A stretch of DNA of 64,000 bases, taken from positions 64,251 through 128,250 of the forward strand of contig NZ_MJAJ01000003.1 of the NCBI RefSeq assembly GCF_001746365.1, in the 5' to 3' direction. This DNA comes from Streptomyces sp. LUP30 (GTDB lineage Bacteria > Actinomycetota > Actinomycetes > Streptomycetales > Streptomycetaceae). Numbering within the stretch: position 1 is the stretch's first letter; every line of letters begins with the position of its first letter. Of this stretch, positions 54,198-62,725 are shown piece after piece. The notes under the pieces are model-generated. The model did no database searches, was not told the origin of the DNA, and worked only from the letters and a program-made list of their open reading frames with translations. The position numbers and the translations under genes are program-made.

Positions 54198-55894
54198 CGC
54201 GATCCCTCCTCGGCGGCGCCCGCCGGTGCGGACAGGACGGGTTCCGATCCGGACCGCTGACCCGGTGGGCCCGGCCGCGGGCCGGGCTCGGTGAGCGCCT
54301 CCGGCAGGACGACGGTGAACTCGGCGCCCCCGCCGGCCGCATCGCCCACGGACGCGCTGCCGCCCTGCCGCTCGGCGAGCCTGCGCACCAGGGAGAGCCC
54401 GATCCCGCGCTTGCCGTGCGCCGGAGGCTTCTTGGTGGACCAGCCCTCGGTGAAGATCAACTCGTGCTGCTCGGCAGGGATGCCGGGGCCGGTGTCCCGC
54501 ACCCGCAGTACGGCGGTACGGCCCTCGGCGCGCAGTTCGACCTCCACGCGCGCGTGCGGCTTGCCCGCGACGGCGTCGAGCGCGTTGTCCACGAGGTTGC
54601 CCACGACGGTGACCAGTCCGCGCGGGTCGATCAGCCGGTCGGGCAGCCGGGTCCGGTCGGAGACCCACAGGGCGACGCCCCGCTCGGCCGCGACGGTCGC
54701 CTTGCCCACGAGCAGGGCGGCGAGCAGCGGATCCCCGATCTTCTCGGTCACCTGCTCCGCGGTGGCCCGGTGATCGCCCACCACCTCGCCGACGAACTCC
54801 ACGGCGTCGTCGTACATCTCCAGTTCCAGCAGGCCCAGCAGCGTGTGCATACGGTTGGCGTGCTCGTGGTCCTGGGCCCGCAGCGCGTCGATGAGACCGT
54901 GCGTCGAGTCGAGTTCCCGGCCGAGCTGCTCCAGCTCCGTGCGGTCGCGCAGCGTGGCCACGGCGCCGCCGTCGTCGGTGGGCATGCGGTTGACGACCAG
55001 GACGCGCTGGCCCCGGACGGCGATCAGATCCGTGCCGGTCACCCGGCCGGCCAGCACGTCGGCCGTACGTCCCTCGCCGAGTGCCTCGTCGGGCAGCCCG
55101 CCCACCGCCTCGTCGCCGATGCCCAGGAGGCGCTGCGCCTCGTCGTTGAGCAGGCGGACGCGGCCGGTCCGGTCCAGGGCGACGACGCCCTCCCGGATGC
55201 CGTGCAGCATCGCCTCGCGCTCGGCGAGCAGCGCGGAGATGTCCGAGAAGGCCAGGTCGCGGGTCTGCCGCTGGATCCGCCGGGAGATGAGCCAGGCCGC
55301 CAGCGCACCCACGGCGAGCGCTCCTCCGGCATAGGCGAACAGTCCGGGAATGGCGTGGATGAGGCGGGCGCGCACGCTGTCGTACTCGATGCCGACCGAG
55401 ACCGCACCGATGATCTTGCCTTGGCCGTCGCGCAGCGGCACCTTGCCGCGGGCCGAGCGGCCCAGGGTCCCGCTGTCGATCTCCATGACGTCCCGGCCGC
55501 CGAGAGCCTTCTTCGGGTCCGTCGAGACATGGCCGCCGACCTGGGCGGGGTCTTTGTGCGACCAGCGGATGCCGTGCAGATCCATGACCACGACGTACTC
55601 GGCGCCGCTGGCCTTGCGGATCCGCTCGGCCTCCCGCTGCACCGGACCGCCGACCGTCGGCCGCGAATGCTGGAGGTCCTCGGCGATCTGCGGCACCGCC
55701 GCTGTCGTCTGTGCGATGGCCAGCGCGCGGCGCATCGCCTGGTCGTCCAGCTGGTTGCTGAGCGGGGCGAGGAACAGTCCGGTGGCGAGCACCACGACTC
55801 CCGCGGCGATCGTCAGCTGCATGAGCAGGAGCTGCGAGAACATGCGCCGCGGCATTCCGAGGCGCAGGCGACGAGCGGGGGGAGTGGGGCTCAT
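54194..55894 (-). CDS. CitA/DcuS-type sensor histidine kinase
   Basis: 566 residues from ATG 55894. TM1 about residues 19-42 (LLLMQLTIAAGVVVLATGLFL), an extracytoplasmic sensor (Cache/PASC-like) to about residue 175, with RKASGAEYVVVMDLHGIRWSHKDP, TM2 LFAYAGGALAVGALAAWLI, then a PAS domain (REGVVALDRTGRVRLLNDEAQRLLGIGDEA). The phosphoacceptor is in DALRAQDHEHANRMHTLLGLLELE (R-x4-H-E-x2-N type). ATPase: GNLVDNALDAV, RVRDTGPGIP, and KRGIGLSLVRRLAE. The extracytoplasmic pattern follows citrate/C4-dicarboxylate sensors, so ligands may be similar. It is cotranslated with its regulator. An inverted repeat lies 56 bp upstream. Confidence 0.93.
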   Translation of the reverse strand: MSPTPPARRLRLGMPRRMFSQLLLMQLTIAAGVVVLATGLFLAPLSNQLDDQAMRRALAIAQTTAAVPQIAEDLQHSRPTVGGPVQREAERIRKASGAEYVVVMDLHGIRWSHKDPAQVGGHVSTDPKKALGGRDVMEIDSGTLGRSARGKVPLRDGQGKIIGAVSVGIEYDSVRARLIHAIPGLFAYAGGALAVGALAAWLISRRIQRQTRDLAFSDISALLAEREAMLHGIREGVVALDRTGRVRLLNDEAQRLLGIGDEAVGGLPDEALGEGRTADVLAGRVTGTDLIAVRGQRVLVVNRMPTDDGGAVATLRDRTELEQLGRELDSTHGLIDALRAQDHEHANRMHTLLGLLELEMYDDAVEFVGEVVGDHRATAEQVTEKIGDPLLAALLVGKATVAAERGVALWVSDRTRLPDRLIDPRGLVTVVGNLVDNALDAVAGKPHARVEVELRAEGRTAVLRVRDTGPGIPAEQHELIFTEGWSTKKPPAHGKRGIGLSLVRRLAERQGGSASVGDAAGGGAEFTVVLPEALTEPGPRPGPPGQRSGSEPVLSAPAGAAEEGSR

Positions 55895-55949
55895 ACCCAA
55901 GACGGTACGTGGACGGGGCCGCGCAACCGTAGGGGCAGGTGGTGTGGAT

Positions 55950-55968
55950 CTCTTGATCCGCTCAAGAG
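55950..55968 (-). promoter_or_regulatory. Inverted repeat upstream of the CitA-type kinase
   Basis: CTCTTGA (55950-55956), five bases, TCAAGAG (55962-55968): 7-bp perfect arms, 56 bp upstream of the kinase start. A candidate operator. Confidence 0.5.
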
Positions 55969-56057
55969 GAAACGGTTCGGCCGCACCCGCGCGTAGCGCT
56001 GCCCGTCCGCCGGAAAGCCGCGGCCGTGCACAGGGGGCGGTACCGGTCAGAGGCCGC

Positions 56058-56999
56058 TCAGCCCGTCCACGCCGCGCCCGACAGCTCCCGCACCGCCACG
56101 ACGTCCATCCGCGCGGGCGTGCCGAGGACCGACGTTCCGCAGCTCTCCGGCCGGGGCGGCGTCGCGGCGCCCTGGTCCACCACGACCTCCCAGTGGCGTC
56201 CGTCCGTGTGCGCGACGGTCACCTCCCAGCGCGGCGCGCCCCCGGCGGTCCGCACGACGCTCAGCGCTTCCGCCGCGTCCTCGCCGATGGCCGCGCGCAC
56301 CGCCAGTTCCGCCGCCTGGCCGGGCCGCTCCCAGGCGGAGCTCCCCCGACACCCCTGCAGGACGATCCGGCCCTCCTGGACACCGTGCAGGACCTCCTGG
56401 ACGGTGGGTGCTCCGACGCGGCCGTACGCGTATCCGTGCGGTAGGACGAGCAGGGTGGGGGAGAAGCGGTGACCTCCCAGATGGGTGACCTCCCAGGCCC
56501 CCCGCAGTCCGGAGGCGGCCAGTTGCGCGGCCAGCGGACGGCCGAGGAGCGCGCAGCAGCGGTCGCGTCTGCCGTTGGTGCAGACGAGCGCGAGCGGGTC
56601 CCCGGTATGAGGCCCGCCCCCAAGCGCGTCGTCGAAGGTGCGGTGCTCGCCACGGCCGAGCGCGGCGAAGTCGAGGTCCAGCAGCCGGTGCGGATCGTGG
56701 GTCGTGGCGCCGTGCAGCCACACCCGCCCGGGAACGGTGTGGGCCGCGTAGACCTGCCGCAGCGCCGGAGGGCCGAAGTCGGCGTGGCGTCCCGGACGCC
56801 GGATGAGCGCGATACGCACCCCGGTGCCCTGCGCGGCCGCTTCCAGGGCGCGGCCCAGGGAGGGGTCCAGGTGGCTGGAGACCAGCGCTCTGGCGCCCCA
56901 GGGGCCGGGCTGTTCCAGGAGCAGCCAGGTGGTTGCCGTGGCCGCGGTTCCGGCGAGGGGCTCGTCGAGGTCCCGCGAGACGGTCGCGCACGTACTCAC
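56058..56999 (-). CDS. Sucrase/ferredoxin-like protein, iron-regulated
   Basis: 313 residues from GTG 56999. This start was chosen because the -10/iron box ends 1 base upstream and upstream codons look non-coding. The Suc_Fer-like (thioredoxin-like ferredoxin) fold is shown by CTNGRRDRCC (Cys140, Cys148, Cys149: C-x8-C) and HLGGHRF (His173 and His177: H-x3-H), in the order seen in the Apd1/Aim32 proteins, which bind a [2Fe-2S] cluster with two Cys and two His ligands. WLHGATTHDP and LVLPHGYAYGR are other family landmarks. A DmdR/IdeR box overlaps its promoter, so it should be made under iron starvation. A role in electron transfer or ferric-siderophore reduction is inference. Confidence 0.82.
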   Translation of the reverse strand: MSTCATVSRDLDEPLAGTAATATTWLLLEQPGPWGARALVSSHLDPSLGRALEAAAQGTGVRIALIRRPGRHADFGPPALRQVYAAHTVPGRVWLHGATTHDPHRLLDLDFAALGRGEHRTFDDALGGGPHTGDPLALVCTNGRRDRCCALLGRPLAAQLAASGLRGAWEVTHLGGHRFSPTLLVLPHGYAYGRVGAPTVQEVLHGVQEGRIVLQGCRGSSAWERPGQAAELAVRAAIGEDAAEALSVVRTAGGAPRWEVTVAHTDGRHWEVVVDQGAATPPRPESCGTSVLGTPARMDVVAVRELSGAAWTG

Positions 57000-57018
57000 A
57001 GAGGTGAGCCTAACCTGA
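57000..57018 (-). promoter_or_regulatory. Iron box (DmdR1/IdeR operator) of the sucrase/ferredoxin-like gene
   Basis: Minus strand TCAGGTTAGGCTCACCTCT, 15-16 of 19 positions like the actinobacterial iron box TTAGGTTAGGCTCACCTAA. It ends one base before the GTG and overlaps the putative -10 TAGGCT, which would give a leaderless mRNA blocked by iron-loaded repressor. Confidence 0.85.
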
Positions 57019-57331
57019 CTCGCCTCGGGATGGCCTACGGCCCGGTCGGACGGCCGCCCGTCCGCCGGGACCGTGCGGGACGCGTGCGGGCCGGTACGCA
57101 GGTGGGCCGGTACGCGTGCGGGCGGGTACGCGTGCGTGTGCCGTGGTGCAGGGACGCCCCGCCGGCACAAACCTCACGCCGGGACGGGACGAACGGCCTC
57201 CCGGATCCGGCGGCCGGAACGGCAGGCCGTGGCGGAGGGTCGGCCGGGATCCGCCACGTCGTCGTGCCCGCCTCACTCCGGCGGCTCGTCATCGTCCCTG
57301 CCCCTCGGCCGGCTCGTCAGCGTGCCCGGCC
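57019..57331. other. Gap with G/C-rich imperfect repeats
   Basis: 313 bases between two genes on the minus strand; I support no gene here. Bases 57060-57160 contain overlapping variants of GGTACGCGTGCGGGC, an imperfect short tandem array of unclear role. Confidence 0.5.
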
Positions 57332-58588
57332 TCACCCGGGCAGCGGCAGCGGTCGGGGCGGCCTCGGGCCCACGTAGTGTCCGCTCGGGCGCATCCTCAG
57401 GGGGCGTTCGCCGTACTCCTCCAGGGCGTGTGCGACCCAGCCCGCCGTACGGGCGACGGCGAAGATCGTCTCGGCGGCCGAGGCCTCCATGCCGCTCGAC
57501 GCGGTGAGGACGGCGAGCGCCAGGTCCACGTTGGCGTGCAGCGGCGCGTGGCGGGCGGTGGTGGCCACCACGTCCCGGGCCGCGGCGAGGGCGGGCGCGG
57601 CCTCCGGGATCTCCTCCAGGAGGGCGAACAGGGCACGTGCGCGGGGGTCCTCGCCGGGGTAGAGCCGGTGGCCGAGACCGGGGACGCGACGGCCGGCCCG
57701 CAGCTCCTGCGCGATCACGGGCCCCGCGCTGCCGACGTCCAGTACGTCGAGCAGCATGCGGTGGGCGAGCCCGCCGGCCGCGCCGTGCAGCGGCCCCTCG
57801 ATCACGCCGAGGCCGGCGGACACGGCCGCGTAGGCATGCGCGCGGGCCGACGCGGCGACCCGTACCGCGAGCGTCGAGGCCGCGAGATCGTGGTCGGCGA
57901 GCAGGCCGAGAGCCGTGTCGAGGACGTGCAACTGTGCCTTTCCGGCGGGCCGCCCGCTGAGCCGCCCCCACAGGCGGCCGGCGAGGGAGTCCCCGTCGCG
58001 ATGGGTGAGTCGCTTCGGTGGCAGGGCGGCGACCAGGGTGGGGATCAGAACGCGCGCGGTGGCGAGAACCGCTTCCTCGGACAGGTCGAAACGCAGTGGG
58101 TCCGCGGCTGCGGCGGCGACGGCCGCCACCCGCAACCGGTCGGTGGGGCCGGTGTGTTCGGGCAGCGCGTCCACCACACGGCGGGCGGCCGCCACCGACG
58201 CCTCGGGCGCGGTGAAGACGGCCCCGGCTCGGAACCGCCCCGTCCACAGCCACTCCGCGACCTCCTCGTAGGAGTGCCGGACGGCCAGGTCGACCGCGTC
58301 CACGCCCCGGAAGTAGTACCGGTCCTCGTCGATGAGGGTGAGGTGCGTGCGCACGGACGGCTCCGCCCCCGGACCCGGACCGGCCTCGCGCCTGGTGCGC
58401 CGGGCGAGCGCCTCGACCTCCTGGGCGTCGAAGGTGCTGCCCCGGCCGCCGGGCGTGCGCCTGCTGCTCAGCCGGCCGCGGCTGACGTACGCGTACACGG
58501 TGTCGGGTTTCACCCCGAGCAGCTCGGCGGCCTCCCTGGTGCTCAGCCGTCGTTCGGGGTGGCCGGGGCCGGGTTCCTGATCGCGCAT
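57332..58588 (-). CDS. Citrate synthase-like protein with N-terminal helix-turn-helix
   Basis: 418 residues from ATG 58588. Residues 15-45 are a MerR/excisionase-type HTH: LSTREAAELLGVKPDTVYAYVSRGRLSSRR. The remainder is a citrate synthase fold: the first catalytic His in GPLHGAAGG, the second in GLGHRLYPGEDPR, and Asp in HANVDLALAVL. These residues are intact. The family condenses acetyl- or propionyl-CoA with oxaloacetate, or acts as 2-methylcitrate synthase. The fused HTH is unlike ordinary GltA and suggests autoregulation or a sensor role. The gene is divergent from the CobW GTPase with three DnaA-box-like sites between them. Activity is not certain. Confidence 0.85.
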   Translation of the reverse strand: MRDQEPGPGHPERRLSTREAAELLGVKPDTVYAYVSRGRLSSRRTPGGRGSTFDAQEVEALARRTRREAGPGPGAEPSVRTHLTLIDEDRYYFRGVDAVDLAVRHSYEEVAEWLWTGRFRAGAVFTAPEASVAAARRVVDALPEHTGPTDRLRVAAVAAAAADPLRFDLSEEAVLATARVLIPTLVAALPPKRLTHRDGDSLAGRLWGRLSGRPAGKAQLHVLDTALGLLADHDLAASTLAVRVAASARAHAYAAVSAGLGVIEGPLHGAAGGLAHRMLLDVLDVGSAGPVIAQELRAGRRVPGLGHRLYPGEDPRARALFALLEEIPEAAPALAAARDVVATTARHAPLHANVDLALAVLTASSGMEASAAETIFAVARTAGWVAHALEEYGERPLRMRPSGHYVGPRPPRPLPLPG

Positions 58589-58598
58589 GGGGGTCACC

Positions 58599-58639
58599 GT
58601 ATCCACAAGCGCAGGTGTGGATTCCGTGCCTGTGGACAA
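58599..58639. promoter_or_regulatory. Cluster of DnaA-box-like sites
   Basis: GTATCCACA (58599-58607; 8/9 to TTATCCACA), TGTGGATTC (58616-58624; reverse, 7/9) and TGTGGACAA (58631-58639; reverse complement of TTGTCCACA, the Streptomyces DnaA box, 9/9) within 41 bp, upstream of the citrate synthase-like gene. Confidence 0.5.
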
Positions 58640-58822
58640 CGGTGTTCGAGCGTGGGTCGTGCCTCGTCGGCCCGCGTCCCGGTGCGGGGACGCGGGCCGA
58701 CGGCGCACGGCAGGCGTGGACTTCGTGGGGTTCTCCGCGGCTCGTATTCTGGGCCGCAGTCCATCCTCGTAGGTGCGCCGGGCCGCGAACCGGTGCATGC
58801 GCAGGCGCAAGAGAGGTCGTAC

Positions 58823-59992
58823 GTGTCACACAGCCGCAGTCCGCAGCAGATCCCGGTCGTCGTGCTCGCCGGATTCCTCGGCTCCGGCAAGACGACCCTG
58901 CTCAACCATCTTCTGCACCGCAGCGGAGGCAGCCGGATCGGCGCGATCGTCAATGACTTCGGCGCCATCGAGATCGATGCCATGGCCGTGGCCGGTGCGC
59001 TCGGCGACTCCACGGTCTCCCTCGGCAACGGCTGTCTGTGCTGTGCCGTCGACACCAGTGAGCTCGACGTCTACCTCGAACGGCTGGCCCGTCCGGCCGC
59101 CGGCATCGACGTCATCGTCATCGAGGCCAGCGGCCTCGCGGAGCCGCAGGAACTCGTGCGGATGGTGCTGGCCGCCGAGCATCCACGGATCATGTACGGC
59201 GGACTCGTCGAGGTCGTCGACGCGGCCGAGTTCGACGACACCCGGATGAAGCACCCCGAGATCGACCGGCACCTCGCCCTGGCCGACCTGGTCGTGGTGA
59301 ACAAGCTCGATCGCGCGCCCGGCGCCGGCCGGGTCCTCGGGCTGGTCCGCTCGCTGGCCGACGGCGCCGCCGTCGTCCCCGCCACCTACGGCCGCATCGA
59401 TCCCGAGTTCCTCTTCGACTGCAGGCCGAGCGAGGAGCGCGTCGGGCAGCTCACCTTCGACGACCTGCACGACCGTGGCGCGGACGATCACGCCGACCAT
59501 CTCCACACCGCCTACGACAGCGTCTCCTTCACCTCCGAAGCGCCCTTGGGGCCACGGCGGTTGATGGAGTTCCTGGACAGCCGGCCGGAAGGGCTGTACC
59601 GGATCAAGGGATATGTCGACTTCGGTCCGCACGATCCGGCCAACCGGTACGCCGTGCACGCCGTCGGACGCTTCCTCCGCTTCCACCCCGAGCCCTGGCC
59701 GTCCGGGGACTCACGCCGCACCGAGCTCGTCCTCATCGGTTCCGGCATCGACGCCACCGCCCTCGGCGGGGCGCTGGAGGCCTGCGTGAGCGACGCCCCA
59801 CCCGCCGGCGAACACGAGATGTGGGGCGTCCTGCGCTACGTACAGGACCCCGAGGACCCAGAGGACCCAGAGGAGCCCGACGGCCCGGATGATCCCGGGA
59901 GCCTCGGGGAGTTCGACGCGCCCGGGGCGCTCGCGCCGTCCACGGAACCCCGGGACGGCGCGTTCGAGCGGGCCGGAGGGGCCGGGGCCTAG
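58823..59992 (+). CDS. CobW/COG0523-family GTPase (metal chaperone type)
   Basis: 389 residues from GTG 58823 (GAGAGG at 58811-58816). P-loop VLAGFLGSGKTTLLNHLL (residue 12-30), metal-binding motif GNGCLCCAV (C-x-C-C, about residue 72), switch region ASGLAEP, and NKLD specificity motif. The C-terminal CobW_C domain includes EFLDSRPEGLYRIKGYVDF and RFLRFHPEPW. After it comes an acidic tail with PEDPEDPEEPD-like repeats. Family members insert zinc, cobalt or other metals. I see no zur-type operator near the start, so the metal is not settled. Its TAG overlaps that of parC in CTAG (59989-59992). Confidence 0.88.
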   Translation: MSHSRSPQQIPVVVLAGFLGSGKTTLLNHLLHRSGGSRIGAIVNDFGAIEIDAMAVAGALGDSTVSLGNGCLCCAVDTSELDVYLERLARPAAGIDVIVIEASGLAEPQELVRMVLAAEHPRIMYGGLVEVVDAAEFDDTRMKHPEIDRHLALADLVVVNKLDRAPGAGRVLGLVRSLADGAAVVPATYGRIDPEFLFDCRPSEERVGQLTFDDLHDRGADDHADHLHTAYDSVSFTSEAPLGPRRLMEFLDSRPEGLYRIKGYVDFGPHDPANRYAVHAVGRFLRFHPEPWPSGDSRRTELVLIGSGIDATALGGALEACVSDAPPAGEHEMWGVLRYVQDPEDPEDPEEPDGPDDPGSLGEFDAPGALAPSTEPRDGAFERAGGAGA

Positions 59993-62454
59993 ACCGGTCC
60001 CGCCACCACCGACACCGTCTTCGGCAACGACACGCCCGAGCCGTCACGGCGTGGGTCGATCTCCGGGAGATCGGCCGGCAGGCCGTTCTTCTGCGCCGCC
60101 TTCGCCGGGACAGGGCCCGCCCAGGCCAGGGACAGGCAGTCCTCGCCCTTCAGGAACCGCTGGCAGCGCACACCGCCGGTGGCCCGGCCCTTACGCGGAT
60201 ACTGGTCGAAGGGGGTGAGCTTGGCGGTCGTCTGGACCGAGTCGTCCAGGGTTCCGCGCGACCCCGCGATGGTGAAGACGACCGCGTCCGCCGCGGGATC
60301 CACGGCCGTGAACGAGATGACCTTCGCGCCCTCGGTGAGCTTGATGCCCGTCATACCGCCCGCCGGCCGGCCCTGCGGCCGCACCTGCGCGGCCTGGTAG
60401 CGCAGCAGTTGGGCGTCGTCGGTGATGAAGACCAGGTCCTCGTCGCCGGTGCGCAGCTCGACGGCGCCGACGATCCGGTCGCCGTCCCGGAGGCCGATGA
60501 CCTCCAGTTCGTCCTTGTTGGTCGGATAGTCGGGCACCACGCGCTTGACGACGCCCTGTTCCGTGCCGATGGCCAGACCGGGGGACGACTCGTCGAGCGT
60601 GGTCAGACAGATCACGCTCTCGTCGCCCTCCAGGGAGACGAACTCCGCCAGCGGCGCGCCGCCCGAGAGGTTCGGCACCGATGCGGTGTCGGGGAGCTGC
60701 GGCAGATCGACGACGTTGATCCGCAGCAGGCGGCCCGAGGAGGTGACCGCGCCGATCTCCCCGCGCGCGGTGGCCTGGACGGCGGAGACGATCACATCGT
60801 GCTTGGTGCGCCGGCCTTCCGTGTCCTCGGAGTCCTCGGCGAAGGGCTCGCCGTTCGCGGTGCGGGCCAGCAGGCCCGTGGAGGACAGCAGCACGCGGCA
60901 GGGGTCGTCGGCGACCTGCAGAGGCACGGCGGCGGCGGTGGCGCCGGAGGACTCCAGCAGCACCGTACGGCGGTCGGTGCCGAACTTCTTCGCCACCGCG
61001 GCCAGTTCGGCCGAGACCAGCTTGCGCAGCTCCGCGTCCGACTCCAGGATCCGGGTCAGCTCGGCGATCTCCTCGTTGAGCCGCTCCTTCTCCGCCTCCA
61101 GTTCGATGCGGTCGAACCGGGTCAGCCGGCGCAGCGGGGTGTCCAGGATGTACTGGGTCTGGACGTCCGACAGCGAGAAGCGCTCCATCAGGCGTTCCTT
61201 GGCCTGCGCGCTGTTGTCGCTGGAGCGGATCAGCCGGATGACCTCGTCGATGTCGACGAGCGCCGTCAGCAGGCCCTCGACCAGGTGCAGCCGGTCCCGG
61301 CGCTTGGTGCGGCGGAACTCGCTGCGCCGGCGAACGACGTTGAAGCGGTGGTCGAGGTAGACCTCCAGCAGCTCCTTCAGCCCCAGCGTGAGCGGCTGGC
61401 CGTCGACCAGGGCCACGTTGTTGATGCCGAAGGACTCCTCCATCGGCGTCAGCTTGTAGAGCTGCTCCAGGACCGCCTCCGGCACGAAGCCGTTCTTGAT
61501 CTCGATGACCAGACGCAGGCCGTGCGCGCGGTCGGTGAGGTCCTTGACGTCGGCGATGCCCTGGATCTTCTTCGAGCCGACGAGGTCCTTGATCTTGGCG
61601 ATGACCTTCTCGGGGCCGACCGTGAAGGGCAGTTCGGTGACGACCAGGCCCTTGCGGCGGGCCGTGACGGTCTCCACCGCCACCGTGGCGCGGATCTTGA
61701 AGGTGCCACGGCCGCTCTCGTACGCGTCCCGGATGCCGGAGAGGCCGACGATCCGGCCGCCGGTGGGCAGGTCGGGGCCCGGGACGAACTTCATCAGGGT
61801 GTCGAGATCCGCGCCCGGATAGCGGATCAGATGACGTGCGGCCGCGACGACCTCGCCCAGGTTGTGCGGCGGCATGTTGGTGGCCATGCCGACCGCGATC
61901 CCGGAGGCGCCGTTGACCAGCAGGTTCGGGAAGGCGGCGGGCAGCGCGACCGGCTCCTGCTCCTGGCCGTCGTAGTTGGGCGCGAAATCGACCGTGTCCT
62001 CGTCGATCGACTCCGTCATCAGGCTCGTCGCCGCGGCCTGACGGCACTCGGTGTACCGCATGGCGGCCGGCGGGTCGTCGTTGCCCAGCGAGCCGAAGTT
62101 GCCGTGGCCGTCCACCAGCGGCAGCCGCATGGAGAAGGGCTGGGCCATCCGCACCAGGGCGTCGTAGATCGACGCGTCGCCGTGGGGGTGCAGCTTGCCC
62201 ATGACCTCGCCGACGACACGGGCGCACTTGACGTAGCCGCGCTCCGGGCGCAGGCCCATCTCGTTCATCTGGTAGACGATGCGGCGGTGCACCGGCTTCA
62301 GACCGTCACGGGCGTCCGGCAGGGCGCGGGAGTAGATGACCGAGTACGCGTACTCGAGGAAGGAGCCCTGCATCTCGTCGACGACGTCGATGTCGAGGAT
62401 GCGCTCCTCGTACGAGTCGTCGGGCGGCGGGGTCTTCGTGCTGCGGCGGGCCAT
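59989..62454 (-). CDS. parC: DNA topoisomerase IV subunit A (ParC; type IIA cleavage subunit)
   Basis: 821 residues from ATG 62454, AAGGAG upstream on the minus strand. Catalytic Tyr in AAMRYTECR (about residue 129); quinolone-region residues [29 protein letters not shown]. The C-terminal domain shows repeated beta-pinwheel blades with GR-x-L-R motifs. It cleaves and rejoins the DNA gate in topo IV with ParE. It is encoded 15 kb from parE in the same window on the opposite strand. In S. coelicolor the parE/parC pair flanks a comparable set of genes. Convergent with the CobW gene, sharing a CTAG. Confidence 0.95.
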   Translation of the reverse strand: MARRSTKTPPPDDSYEERILDIDVVDEMQGSFLEYAYSVIYSRALPDARDGLKPVHRRIVYQMNEMGLRPERGYVKCARVVGEVMGKLHPHGDASIYDALVRMAQPFSMRLPLVDGHGNFGSLGNDDPPAAMRYTECRQAAATSLMTESIDEDTVDFAPNYDGQEQEPVALPAAFPNLLVNGASGIAVGMATNMPPHNLGEVVAAARHLIRYPGADLDTLMKFVPGPDLPTGGRIVGLSGIRDAYESGRGTFKIRATVAVETVTARRKGLVVTELPFTVGPEKVIAKIKDLVGSKKIQGIADVKDLTDRAHGLRLVIEIKNGFVPEAVLEQLYKLTPMEESFGINNVALVDGQPLTLGLKELLEVYLDHRFNVVRRRSEFRRTKRRDRLHLVEGLLTALVDIDEVIRLIRSSDNSAQAKERLMERFSLSDVQTQYILDTPLRRLTRFDRIELEAEKERLNEEIAELTRILESDAELRKLVSAELAAVAKKFGTDRRTVLLESSGATAAAVPLQVADDPCRVLLSSTGLLARTANGEPFAEDSEDTEGRRTKHDVIVSAVQATARGEIGAVTSSGRLLRINVVDLPQLPDTASVPNLSGGAPLAEFVSLEGDESVICLTTLDESSPGLAIGTEQGVVKRVVPDYPTNKDELEVIGLRDGDRIVGAVELRTGDEDLVFITDDAQLLRYQAAQVRPQGRPAGGMTGIKLTEGAKVISFTAVDPAADAVVFTIAGSRGTLDDSVQTTAKLTPFDQYPRKGRATGGVRCQRFLKGEDCLSLAWAGPVPAKAAQKNGLPADLPEIDPRRDGSGVSLPKTVSVVAGPV

Positions 62455-62725
62455 CGCTGCCGGCTCCTTGCTGGGGCGTGTGACGGGATCTGATGCGGAC
62501 CATTGTGGACCGTGGCACTGACAGAGCGGGCGAGGGCCCGGCGTCGGCTGTCCGGGCCCGTGCGCAGAGACACCTCCTCCACGGCTGCCCGCAGGCTACG
62601 CGATCTCGCTCTCGGCGTACGTCGCCCGGGAACTTCGCCGACCGTCCGCACGCTTGCATACAGTGGCAGGACCGGCAGGAAAACCGCGGTTTCGACGACC
62701 GCGTCCGCGATCGGAAGGGACGTAC
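62455..62725. other. Divergent promoter region of parC and the M16 peptidase gene
   Basis: 271 bases. TACAGT near 62655 could be a -10 for the peptidase gene and GGAAGGGA precedes its ATG. I see no gene here. Confidence 0.4.

Noticed and set aside
54586..54594. TTGTCCACG in the CitA-type kinase gene as a DnaA box
   Set aside because: It lies within a coding sequence whose codons explain it (Leu-Val-Asp-Asn region), and it has a mismatch at the last base.
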